Program-made: the position numbers and the translations under genes
The notes under the pieces: generated by a model
The model's database searches: none
Told to the model about the DNA's origin: nothing
The model's input: only the letters and a program-made list of their open reading frames with translations
In this document: positions 9,341 to 19,390 of the stretch, one piece after another
How the letters are laid out: each line of letters begins with the position of its first letter
How positions within the stretch are numbered: position 1 is the first letter of the stretch
From: Cerioporus squamosus
Lineage: Eukaryota; Basidiomycota; Agaricomycetes; Polyporales; Polyporaceae
DNA: 24,805 nt
Assembly: GCA_022592435.1 (NCBI GenBank)
Contig: JABYQS010000401.1
Location: 1-24,805 of the forward strand
Reading direction: 5' to 3'

Positions 9341-10344
9341 TCAGTATCCCTCGATGTGAGACAGGAGTTTGTTGTAGAATTGGTTGACAATGAATCTCTG
9401 GTGGGTAGGGAGCGTGTTCGTCACCATCGCCTCCTCAAAGTCGATGAGGCGCAAGATGTAGGGACGGTGGTGGAACGGGGATGGTACGCTCGGCAATCCC
9501 GGAGGAGATGGCGGAGCATACGTCAAATTGGCCGCGCGCCAGTCCCAGTAGTCCACGTACAGTTCGCCTAGATCATAATGCATGTCGCGCAAGTCGTCTC
9601 TACGTTGGCGTCAGCGAGCCTCCGACGGAAGCGGCAGTCTGCAGCACTTACTCGACTTGTTGAGAGAGCGGCTGGTTGACGGGAAGGTGGTCGCCGACCT
9701 TCTCTAGCAGCAGGATCTCCATGCTTCTACAGGCTGTCCGCATCGCATAGATGCCCCAGTACATCATGGTGGGAGGCGCGGGCGGCGGGTCGAAGAACCA
9801 CATGTCCTTTGAGTCATCAGTGGTGGAGAAATATCCATAACAGCGTGGGGCGACAACACCCTGAAGCTTCTCGATGTGGCCGTACATCCCAGCCTCCTCC
9901 GCGAGTAGACCACGACCTTCCGACTCGCTGATTGCCAACTTGATGACCAACGGCGGTATATGGAAGGCGGGAGGATCGAGTCGCTTGACTTCTACGTTAT
10001 ACACGGCATGGCGTTCGTTTCGCCAGACTAAATCCCCGATGTTTAAGTCCAATGTCGCACGAACGTCGCCTGGAAGAGGTTCAGAGGGTAAGTTGACCGG
10101 GATCTCTTCCTTGCTGTACTTGATGCCAAAGAAGCGGGGAGAGTTCTGAAAGTTGATCTTTGGTTTGCCCGGTCGTGCACGCGCCAGATCAAGTGCGAAT
10201 TCCTGGCCGCCTTTGTCAGTGGCGAGGCCAAACAGGCGAATACTTCGCAGCGTGGTCAGAGCCTTGCGACATTGAGTCAGTCAACAGAACTTCGCTCAAA
10301 CGCAAATTGCTCACCAGAGGGGGTAGACTGTCTTCGATGGCCAT
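9341..10344 (-). CDS. Atypical protein kinase-like protein
   Basis: Three exons on the minus strand (10344-10315, 10262-9652, 9599-9341), 299 aa, with introns of 52 nt each. The frame is exact across all junctions. Family-like landmarks are: LVIKLA with a candidate beta-3 lysine near residue 118; AEEAG with a candidate helix-C glutamate near 132-133; LQGVVAPRCYGYF, usual in this mushroom kinase-like family; YWDWRAAN near 231-238, which keeps the D....N spacing of the catalytic loop but lacks HRD; and LIDFEEA near 265-271 in place of the DFG motif. Metal-binding Asp may be kept, but the glycine is lost. It may be a weak kinase, an aminoglycoside phosphotransferase-type enzyme or a pseudokinase. 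The start was chosen because MAIEDSLPPL precedes a good GTGAGC donor. A related broken copy lies tail-to-tail at 8028-8679. Confidence 0.75.
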
Positions 10345-10673
10345 TGAAGGAAGTTTGCCAACGAAGAGGTGCAGACTCCAGAGGTTGAGGGACGTTGAAC
10401 GTTGAGTTTCGAGCTCTGTACAATCATAACACGTGGCCGCCCGCCTACCGGTCGCTACTACAGCCGCTTTATCACAATCTGATGGATGCTGCGCCCGAAC
10501 TTGAAGCCGAGTCCTGACGGGAAAGATTCGTTGGAACTTCGTCATATATTGTCATATGTCGCTCTTTGCTACAGTTCTGCTGTATCCGTATAGACTTTGT
10601 CTGCGATCGGCATCTGGACAACGGGTGACCGGTTAGAGACGCGCCTTGAACAGGTGCAGCCACCTACAGGGTG
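10345..10673. other. Spacer between leftward genes
   Basis: Holds the upstream region of the kinase-like gene (leftward) and the presumed 3' untranslated region of the F-box gene. I see no gene, RNA or repeat in it. Confidence 0.4.
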
Positions 10674-12462
10674 TCATACGAGGTCCAACACGGTCACGCT
10701 CCCATCGCTCGACCCTAGCACTACCCTCCCCGTCTCCTCGTCATAGTCGAACGTCGTCCAGTTGCAACTATCCTTCGTCTGCACCCACAGCGTCCTGGCA
10801 GTCGGTCGAAGCTCCGGATGGTGCCTCTGCAGCGGTCCCTCGAAGACCGCCGCACATAGTGACTCCGCTGTGCGACTGCGATCCGACGCAGCAGAAGGAT
10901 CTCCCGGGTTGAGAGGGCCGTCGTCCGGGTGCTGGTGGTCCGGGTTCAGCGCGTCCCAGACCTGCGTCGTGGACGAGTGCACGTCGTAGCCTGTGAGGTG
11001 CGCCGTGCGGGCGGCGCGAGGCTGGATCCAGAGGGCAGTACCGGATGGACCGAGGATGATGTCTCGACACCGGAGGAAGCCACGCACTGTCGGGGACGTC
11101 TGCTCGGTCCGGACGGGCGGAAAGAGGTAAGGCGGCACAGACTCGGTGTCTCCGGTCCTCGAGGGCTCCTCCGGTCCGTCCGATGATGGGGATGCGTCGA
11201 ACGCAGGGTTCGGATGGAGGATGAACTGTTCGAGAGTGTGGACGTCTGAAGCCCAGGGGTCGTCGCTCTCCGCACGGAGTAGGATGGACAGGGGCTCGTG
11301 TTCGGGAGACTGCACGACGTCATTGGCATCGACGATTGTGTCGCACTGTGGAACCACCGCGACGCCGTCTATCCAGCCGAACGTGTGGAAACCGATGGGT
11401 AGATAGATGGGACCCTCCCCATCCCCTGGCCGCAGGTCCGGTTCGGGGAAAAGTTCTACAGAGCGCGCGCGAGCGATCAGGACACTGCGGTGTGCAAAGA
11501 GTACTTGCAGACAGCGGTTGTACTGCGAGGAAGCACGTCAATGTTTCCACGGCGCGGATCTAAGAGGAGACTCTGCACACCTGAAAGCGTTCGTCAACTG
11601 GGCCCTGAGAGCTCTTCAGCAGCGCAAAGGTGTTCTTGCGCCAGTTCATGACCATCGTTTCCGAGGCGTCGTCACTGAATGCAATCAAGTCATCTTGCAG
11701 AGCCACAGGGCGGAACCCGGTCTTAATGTTGCATACGGTCTGGAACGAAGGTGTCACTCCCTCCCCGTAGGAGATGGACAGTATCTGAATGCTCTGCGTC
11801 CCGCTGAAAGTTGTCTCAGCTGGATGATTCGCGCGTTTTGCCACATCAGACCAACCCTCCATGCTGCACAGCGACAGCGAGCGTCGCTTCAGACTCTGGC
11901 TCGGAGTTGACGACGAATCCGGAGAAGATGGTGTTTCGAGGGCACCAGTCTGCGATTTTTGTGGGCGAGGTAGTAGATGGTGACGTAGATGGTATTAAGC
12001 CGAGATCCCAGCACGAGATCATAGACCAGATTCCCTTGTAAACGGTCAAGAGGTATCGGCCTCCGCGACCAGGAAGCAGGCGGACGTGGGATACACCGGT
12101 GCCGGTGCTCGCCCGGAAATCGACGGAGCGGGCGGGAGCCTTCGTGGGACTGGACCAGAAGGAGCTCAGCCGGAGAGCATGGAGTACAAGCTGTTCGAGC
12201 ACAGCTGCGTCCGCTTTCGCCAAGCGACGGTGTTGTAACGGGTATCCGTGAGAGAGGACCTGAGCATGGCAAACTATCTGCCACACAAAGCGCAGCCTGG
12301 AGACTTCAGAGAAGTGCCTGCAAGTCTGGAAAAATCGGCATGAAGACTTGCTAGATAGACAAAGCTGGAAATCCCTGCCTTACGGAGTGCCAGGATAGAT
12401 TCTACTGGGAGTAACGTAAACAAGTAAATGAGAATGTCATCGTCAAGACCTTGGAATTTCAT
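10674..12462 (-). CDS. F-box protein with probable beta-propeller-like C-terminal region
   Basis: Four exons on the minus strand: 12462-12379, 12325-11856, 11803-11581 and 11522-10674, giving 541 aa with consistent phases. Residues 6-35 form a clear F-box (LDDDILIYLFTLLPVESILA, then LRKTCRHFSEVSRLRFVWQ across intron 1). F-box proteins link Skp1-Cullin ubiquitin ligases to substrates. The remainder has repeated short beta-rich motifs (SVDFRAS..VSHVRLLPGRGGRYLLTV, IQILSISYGEG, and at the C-terminus GRVVLGSSDGSVTVLDLV), suggesting a WD40-like propeller. This is typical of a common agaricomycete F-box family. Substrate unknown. Intron 1 (12326-12378, 53 nt) must start with GC rather than GT to preserve the F-box. 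Introns 2 and 3 (52 and 58 nt) are GT-AG. Repeat copy B begins 94 bp upstream of the start codon in the opposite orientation. Confidence 0.83.
12326..12378 (-). other. Probable GC-AG intron (F-box gene, intron 1)
   Basis: Minus-strand exon 1 ends CGTAAG and the intron begins GCAGGG, ending TTTTCCAG before ACTTGCAGG. Joining at these points gives LRKTCRHF, the standard F-box helix. The nearby GT (CTCC|GTAAGG) would put the downstream exon in the wrong frame with an early stop. Confidence 0.75.
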
Positions 12463-12555
12463 CCGCTACTTCTTGCCGAAGAATCAAAGGTCTTGCGGTG
12501 GTAAGTATCAGGAGGAATACGACGCTTGGCGCCCAAGGGCCCGCGGCATCTGCTT

Positions 12556-12771
12556 GGTCCGTGCGTGGGAACTGGTAATCCTCGAGTATATAAGCCCGCC
12601 CTCGGTTTCCTCCTCCTCAGACGATTCTTCCACGATCATACCGCCAATGACGAGAACTCAGGCAACGAGATGAGCACGATAGTCTTCGGACGGTCGGCGT
12701 TGATATCGCTCGTTCGGCCACCCACCTTGTTACGTTCAAAGGGACGGGCTTGTTCACAACTGATGGCGTCT
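12556..12771 (+). repeat. Direct repeat copy B (promoter-like head plus identical body)
   Basis: Second copy of 3557-3766. The head has GGTCCGTGCGTGGGAA, then a TATATAA at 12587-12593 in good context. The body 12618-12756 begins 31 bp after the TATA start and is identical to copy A over 139 bp. The next three bases are CAA instead of TAG, so the small frame beginning ATGAGCACG (about 12670) stays open for 49 codons, compared with 29 in copy A. A second upstream ATG frame of 8 codons ends in a TGA overlapping that ATG. The peptide is not recognised. Confidence 0.85.
12587..12593 (+). promoter_or_regulatory. Candidate TATA box in repeat copy B
   Basis: TATATAA in the context GAGTATATAAGCCCG, 31 bp before TCAGACG. 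That is the usual distance to an initiator, and TCAGAC fits a pyrimidine-A initiator. The weaker TATATA in copy A (3591) lies 22 bp before the same point. This is sequence inference only. Confidence 0.5.
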
Positions 12772-13180
12772 TACCGTAACCTAGATATCTTGACCTTCGT
12801 TGTATCGCACTTCTGGTAGTCCTGCAATTGATGAGTTTTCATGCTCCATGGACGTCGTGAATTGCACTCGTCGATTGTACGAAATTCGTATGGAGGTACC
12901 GTGGTGGAGAGGATGTCTGGGACCGGGGTGTAACAGTAGAGTACTAGTATGCATGTCAATAGAGCAATAAACGATAGTGACTCCCATAACCGCATGATAA
13001 GAAAACTTACTTACCGGCGGTTTGACGTCCATATTATGTACTAGTAGTCAACTACTTACTTGGATCCAACTTGAAGCTGGTAGTTATACAAGCGCTCACG
13101 TTAGCGTGTCCAGCGCGTCGTGGACGCGCCGTTATACGACTTGCTCCTCACCATCATCTGGTCCGGCGACGACCGCCTCA
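12772..13180. other. EMC1 upstream region
   Basis: About 410 bp between repeat copy B and the EMC1 start codon. No gene or RNA is supported. A leftward open frame here has a hydrophobic stretch but no splice or family support. Confidence 0.4.
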
Positions 13181-16100
13181 ATGAGGCTGTTCATTCTCTC
13201 ACTCTTGGTTGCATGCGCTCAAGCTCTACACTCATATGAAGCTGGAGTAACCGACTGGCACAAACCTTTCGCTGGCGTCCCACTCCTCCACTCCGATTCG
13301 ACGTCGCCGGTCTTTCACAGGAGCAAGTACGAGGATGGACAGTCAAGCAGCGTGATCCTGAGCGCAACGCAGAGTAATGTGCTCGCCGCGTACCACTCCG
13401 TCAACGGCTCGCTTGGTGAGTTGCAGTCCGTCCTGTCTCGTACTTGCAGCTGAGACAGACACGGACAAGTACAGCGTGGCGACACCTATTCGAGGATGAT
13501 GATAACATTGTGGCATTTCGGAAAGACAAGGATGGTGAGTCTCTTCTACTCTCGTTTCTCTCCCTGCATCACGCGCCCTTGCCCTTGCCGCACGATGTTA
13601 CCGCTGCGTTAGTCCCCGACTCGGAGGACTGCTGGTCGTGCGCACTACACCACTACGGGTACTTGGGGACGACTGGGATGGCGACGGCGGAGGACCTGCA
13701 ATGGAGTTATCATCGAAATCTAAGCATGACGAACCCAGTCATGCGCTGGAAGGCCGGTGACTGGCAGGCGACCCTGTCCTGTCGCGTCGTATTCCTGTTG
13801 ATGCAGTCTTTACTTCTGTGCCGTCTGTCACTTATGCCTGTCCATGGGTCCCGCATAAACGAGGCACTGGTTACTGTTGAATCGGATAAGATCATTATGC
13901 TCGACGGATATATGGAGTCCGCTACGCTCCCTTTGCATCGCGTGAGCGCTTGGTCGTCCCCGTCATGGTCCTGATAATAGAATCCTCGAGTCTCCCAGTC
14001 ATCGCAGGTTTCCCCTGTAAGCAATGCGGTGTTTGCAGCGTGTTTTTCTTTGTTCCGTTCATTGCCAGATTATTATCGTCAGAATCCCTTCTCTTACCGC
14101 CCTCCGCAATAGGATGCCCATCTTGGCCGTATGCTAACATGACCCACAGTTGTGGCGGCCCTATCAGGCCCCGGCGGCGCTCACTTGCGTATACTTGACT
14201 CCACGGCTGGCCATCTACTGTCTGAGACGCGTTTACATGAACCCGCCTCGGGACGTCTCCAAGAGCCGGAATCGTTAGGAGTCGCCGTTGCCTTCGGATC
14301 CGAAGAGAAGGAGAAGGGTATCTTTGTCCTTACAAACGGACACACCCTCCGTCGACTCGATCGTCGGACGGGGGAAGTGAGGTGGGGGTGGACTGCTCCA
14401 GACCAAACGTAAGGACGCTCAGTGGTAGCTACAATGGTCTCGCTGATCTCTCTCAACCAGGTCCCTTGTAGTCTATTCGAAGGTCTACGTCACGCCCACG
14501 ACCGTTTATCTCCTCGGCCTGACCAAATCATTCGCCTCGTACACGCTGCATATTACGTCTCTCTCTCTCGAGACGGGCGAGCTCCTCAACTCGGGAGATT
14601 ACCCTTCCAGCATCACCTCCGGCCTCTCTGAAGTCTTCATCCTCAGTGACGTCAACAACCCTGAAACCGACCCTCGAATCGTGTGGCTGGAGGAAGGCGC
14701 GATCAAGTCCTTCCCGCTTACCCCCGACTTGAGATCGAAGTTCTCCGTAGTGAAGGGCGCCGTCTACAAGACCATAGAAGATGTCGGACTATCTGAGTAT
14801 GGCCAGTTCGTTGCTATAACGGACGACGGATCTGGTCGGGTAGTTAAACTCACTCATGAGGGCCTGAAGGTAATCTGGGAGTTTTCCGACTCTGTAGGTC
14901 CACCCTCGTCCAGGCTCTTGATTACCCGAAACTGATCATGTATACATCAGGCTACATCTCCGCAGCGCACTGGATCGATCTACTCTGGCGGTGTAGACGT
15001 GGACGGCTTCCCATACATCGTACGCGTGTTCTGGATGCACACATTGAGAGTCCGTATCTCGCTTGATTTTTCTTGGCGCATGCTCTGATGACTCTATAGC
15101 TAGCGTCTGCCCACGTCTTCGCCGCTCATCTTGCGGAGGGCAAGGGCCTCGTTACAGGCTTCACGTTCCCGTTCAAAACCGGGGAGCACGGCATCATCAA
15201 ACACGTACGCCATCCAACTCTGTTGCTGTTATCAATCTGACGTCGACCCACCAGGTTGCCCTGGAGGCCGCCAACCCGGAGCCGTATAGGGTCCTTGCTC
15301 GGCTGGCGCTTACGACGTCCACCGGTGCAGTTCAGATGTGGCAGCAGGATCAACTACAGTGGTCACGCGAGGAAGGCCTGGCCGATGTTCGCGTCGCCGA
15401 ACTCGTCGAGCTTCCTGAACCGAAGATCGCCTCGCACTCCGACCGCGACCTGGAAACGTTCAGTGCGCGTGTGTCGCGGCAACTCCTTGATGCGCAGGTA
15501 CGCGCTGCGGCATCCATGGAGATTGCGTTGCTGTCGTGCTGAGATCTCAATTGTGCAGGATTTCCCGCAGTATGCCGTCAACTTTGTGCGCCGATTTGTG
15601 ACCGGATCGTACGCCTCCGTGAGCGCGTCGGTCGCGCCGCTGGCCAACACGTCTGAGCCGTTGGCTCGCGATGCGTTTGGCTTCCGAAAGGTTATCGTGG
15701 CCGCTACGTCGCACGGCAAGCTGTACGGGATTGATTCTGCCAACGGCGAGATCCTGTGGAGCCGGGTCTTTGGCTTGGGATGGGCCGCACAAGTTGGCGG
15801 CCAGATCATCCCTGCGAAGATCTTCGTCACCCGGACCGTAAACGATGGCGACTCGCCACAAGTCGTCCTCGTCACACAGCGGAAGGCTAACAATGTAAGG
15901 TGCCGCCCGACCCCTTCCCTGCACCATGTCTGAAATTTTCCGCAGGGCCTAGTTGACACCGTCATCTTCCATGTCGACGCGTTGACGGGTGACGATGCCC
16001 GGGAGAAATCCCAGAGTGATGACGTCCTGCAGGGCGAGGACATCGTGTCGGGCCCACTGGTGGAAGCGTTCCTGCTGCGGACTGAGTCTGGCCGCGTAGT

Positions 16101-17400
16101 CGTGTGCCTTGACGAGTTCCTGCAGGTGCATGTCTACCCGGGCAACGATGAGACCATACACGCTCTCGAGAAGATCCTGCCGTCGCTGCGCATGCCGCTG
16201 AGGACCGGGCCCCCGGGGCAGCGCCGGCTCACTGGACACCAGATCCCCCAGACGGTCGAGTTTACTGGCAAGCACATCGCATACCCGACGTGGACGCTGC
16301 CGTTCCCGCCCTCCGAGGATATCCGTGCCATATTCGCGCGGCCGTCAGACCCTGTCGCGTCCTTTGGGAAGGTGCTCGGCAACCGCACGACCCTTTACAA
16401 GTACCTCAACCCTAACCTTGTCGGAGTCATCACCGGACCTCCATCGACAGCGTCGCCGTCTGAATCATCCACTTGCTCCATCTACCTCGTCGATGGCGCG
16501 AAGGGGACCGTGTACTATCACGCTGTGCTCCCATCGGTGGCGGGCGCGTGTGACGTGAAGGCCGCGCTCGTCGAGAACTGGCTTGTGTACCACTACTACG
16601 ACAACGAGGTGGGCGTGAACCAGGCGAAGGGCTATCGGGTGGTATCGGTCGAACTTTATGAAGGTTACGGTGTCGACGACAAACGGAAGAGGTACGCATA
16701 TCTGTTCTCTCCGCTGGCAAGAGACAGGCTGACTGTGCGCGATGTAGTTCTGAGATGTCTTCACTCTCGAATGAGACAACGGCTATCAGCTTTTACGAGC
16801 AAGCATACATCTTCCCTCGCGGAATCCGCACCCTTACGCCCACGTCGACAACCTACGGCATCACGGTCAAGGACATCATCGGTCGGTCTCCCGCTTTATA
16901 ACTCACGGACGACGCTGATTGTTATACACCTCCAGTCGCGAACGAGAACAATCAGATTCAGTCCTTCCCGCGTCGCTTCCTCGACCCCAGGAGACCGAAG
17001 CAAAAGCCGACCGCTGAGGAGGCGGAGGAATGGCTGATCCAGTACGACCCCGTCCTCCCTGACGACCCGAAGCGCATCCTCTCGCACAACTACCAAGTGC
17101 GTTCCTCATCCGCGTTCTGCTTGCCCATCGTCCCGCTCACGTCCTTGTCTGACCTTGCAGGTCGCGAAGACACGAGGAATTATCACGTCACCCGCACTGT
17201 TGGAGTCGACGTCGCTCGTCTTCGCCTACGGCTTGGATCTGTTCTTCACGCGCGTCGCTCCCTCGAACACGTTCGACGTGCTCAGCGAGAGCTTCAACAA
17301 GCCTCAGTTGGTGATCACGATCGCGGGCCTGGCGTTGGCCATCGCTGTCTCGAAGCCAATCGTTGCCAGGAAGCGACTCCGGGAGCGATGGTACAATTGA
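13181..17400 (+). CDS. EMC1: ER membrane protein complex subunit 1
   Basis: Largest luminal subunit of the EMC, which inserts tail-anchored and multipass proteins into the ER membrane. Twelve exons: 13181-13415, 13475-13534, 14150-14408, 14461-14893, 14951-15049, 15100-15204, 15255-15497, 15559-15894, 15946-16691, 16748-16881, 16936-17096 and 17161-17400. All phases agree, giving 1016 aa. It begins with a signal peptide (MRLFILSLLVACAQA). PQQ-like propeller segments follow (SVILSATQSNVLAAYHS, AWRHLF; later GKLYGIDSANGEILWSRVF). The conserved C-terminal DUF1620 part includes LNPNLVGVITG, LVENWLVYHYYDN, ELYEG, QAYIFPRGI, FLDPRRP and GIITSPALLESTSLVFAYGLDLF. It ends with one membrane helix (LVITIAGLALAIAV) and a basic tail. 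Introns are 50-64 nt, except intron 2 at 615 nt. It converges on the phosphatase gene, 194 bp away. Confidence 0.96.
13535..14149 (+). other. Unusually long EMC1 intron 2 (615 nt)
   Basis: Starts GTGAGT and ends CTAACATGACCCACAG. Skipping it joins FRKDKD to VVALSGPGGAHL, as expected for EMC1. The EMC1 frame stays open for about 440 nt into the intron, but the translation shows nothing EMC1-like. No inverted termini were found by eye. Confidence 0.75.
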
Positions 17401-17594
17401 TCATCGGCAGCGGGGGACTGGTGTCCTGTTGTATATAAGTACGCATAATCGTACATTGCGTTGCGCTCTTCTCATTCGGGAACGGCGGCTCCATAGACGG
17501 GCCTGCAGTGTGAACGTCAAACGACTGGTTATTGTACTCGCCTCTACATACGGCGACATCCTATCACGGGCACGCAGGTTCAGTCCTGTACTCT

Positions 17595-19390
17595 TCACCC
17601 GCTGTTACATAGGTTGAAGATGTTAGCTGGAACCTGGCTTTCAAGCGACTGGATAAAGGTATTGAGCGGGATCCACTCGAACCCGGACACGGGCGTTCCT
17701 TCGTGGAGGATGCGTACGAAGTCATCGTCCTTCGTTCGCCAGACCTGCGGCGTATCTGTCAGCGTTAGCCATGGACAACACGAGCTTGGAGCATCCGCAC
17801 CTCCATGATGATCTCAGAGCCCAGAGCAGGCCAGCGTAGGGGAGCTACCTTCCCGAGTCCGAGCAACGACGCGAGGCGGATCATCGATCCGTCGTGCCCC
17901 ACATAGAAGCGGAGCTTGTATGGCTCAGCCCCAGAGCGGAAGAGCTTGAAGTTCTGCGCCAGCTCCTGCATGAACACCCCTGAAGTTGTTCAAGACGGCT
18001 TTAGCGCATAAGATTCTGAGCTTCCGGTGGGACCGGCGTACCGAACGTCAACTGGCTATACGCCGTCGCGTTTTGGGCCGTGTTCCAGATATAGCTGCGC
18101 CAATGGGTGAGCATAGCCAGGAATAACGACCGCACCAAGAACTTAGAATTGGGATAGGAAAACGCACTTGTACTCCCAGTCACCGATAGCGACCACCGCC
18201 GCACCGTCGGCCTCTGACACACAGGCGCCAGTTGAGTTGCAGGGAAGCGGGTGGCCGTGGCATGTGCGCGAGGTGAACGTGTCGAAGAAGTGATCGTCTG
18301 GGTACGATGCCGTGAGCGCCATGGGGAAAGAGGGAGGGAGGCTCAGTCGTGCCTCGGCAACTCACACCAGGAGGCCCAATCGGAGCGGTTGGCGGTCCCG
18401 AGCGTTGCGTCGAGCCTGGCCTTCAGGTCGGCATTTGCGTCTAAATGGTCCGTCCATGCAGGCACCGATTGGTAGGCATCGCGAATGGCATCCGCCGCCG
18501 GGCAGGAGTAGGCTGGAACGATGGAGTCGATCTATCATGAGCCCGCGCAGACGCCCCCCGTTAGCATGCGAGATGAACGGTGGCAGTAGAGCGAGACGGC
18601 GAGGTCTCTTTCGGGATTCGACTCACTGGCGAAGGTTGAGTAGTGACTGGGAATGACTTTGCGGCCATTGCAGGGTCCATTCCGATGAGAAACCCGCTGG
18701 CGACCTGGAAGGTCCTCGTTTCGGTGGACGTCCGTATGAAGATGTCCTTCTCGTTAACCGAGGTGAGGAATCCCAACTTGCGACCGTAGACCGACCAGAA
18801 GTCCTGGCGTAGCAGAACGGTCAGCGATAGCACGCCCCAGCAGTGGACCGGCATGCCTTGCCGTGAACGGTCGCGTCATCGAACCCTCCCTTCGTGAGCT
18901 GGCCGGTGTCACAGGTGCCGTTCCAGATCTGCGAGAGGAACGGGTGCCACGAGGGAATGCTTGTCTCATGAAAGACGTGCGATCCACTTCCGCCATAGCT
19001 GAATTGTGTGAAGTCAGTGCAGTCCCATGGAACCGAGTTGAGCTCGTTCTCCTGGGGATAGAGATTGTCGGGCGACCGCTATCAATACAGGTCTATCAGT
19101 GGGACCGCTTGCCGGGTCAATCTCCGTCGCCATACCTTGTGGTGGCGTATGACGGCGTTCATATACACCAGCTTCGCGTGCGACGCGTTTGCCGGCAGGG
19201 AGTAGTGCTTTGCGTTCACGTGGGGCGCATTGCAGTAGTTGTATGTGTTCCAAGGGAGGTTGGACGGCGTTGTCGACGAGTTATAGACTCCATCGGCCGA
19301 AGACAGTGATCCTGAGTCGCCGCCGATGACGTGTCTCGCAAGATAGCAGAGAACGGGGATCCGTAGGAACCACACGAGGTAGGGGTTCAT
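17595..19390 (-). CDS. Secreted histidine acid phosphatase (clade 2 histidine phosphatase, phytase-like)
   Basis: Eight exons on the minus strand: 19390-19136, 19078-18857, 18803-18627, 18531-18366, 18297-18168, 18094-18042, 17979-17801 and 17744-17595, giving 443 aa with exact phases. The N-terminus (MNPYLVWFLRIPVLCYLARH) looks like a signal peptide or anchor. The catalytic motif RHHKRSPDN (residues 82-90, across intron 1) replaces the canonical RHGxRxP. GHDGSM with H363-D364 supplies the proton-donor HD pair. Family blocks include HGKDFW, DIFIRTSTETRTFQVASGF, DAIRDAYQSVPAW, and a C-terminus EVWRTKDDDFVRILHEGTPV. It probably hydrolyses phosphomonoesters outside the cell or in the secretory path. 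Substrate is not inferable. Intron 2 is GC-AG. The start at 19390 is preferred because the upstream ATG at 19435 lies only 5 nt after a TATA motif. Confidence 0.92.
18804..18856 (-). other. Probable GC-AG intron (phosphatase gene, intron 2)
   Basis: Minus-strand exon 2 ends GGCAAG, the intron begins GCATGC and ends CTACGCCAG (53 nt, with a GCTGAC-type branch point). Joining gives HGKDFWSVYGRKLGF, the expected family block. The nearest GT donor, 8 nt downstream, would shift the frame. Confidence 0.78.

Noticed and set aside
3557..12771. Direct repeats as the two LTRs of one 9-kb retrotransposon
   Set aside because: The interval contains QCR6, F-box and kinase-like genes rather than gag-pol, and the repeats lack TG...CA ends and a primer-binding site.
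12771..12995. Small leftward open frame with a hydrophobic segment (LSFIALLTCILVLYCY)
   Set aside because: It has no homologue I recognise, no splice support, and lies partly on repeat-flanking sequence.
13444..13974. 176-codon open frame spanning EMC1 exon 2 and intron 2
   Set aside because: The first part is EMC1 exon 2, and beyond the GTGAGT donor nothing resembles EMC1. It is noted only as a long open intron.
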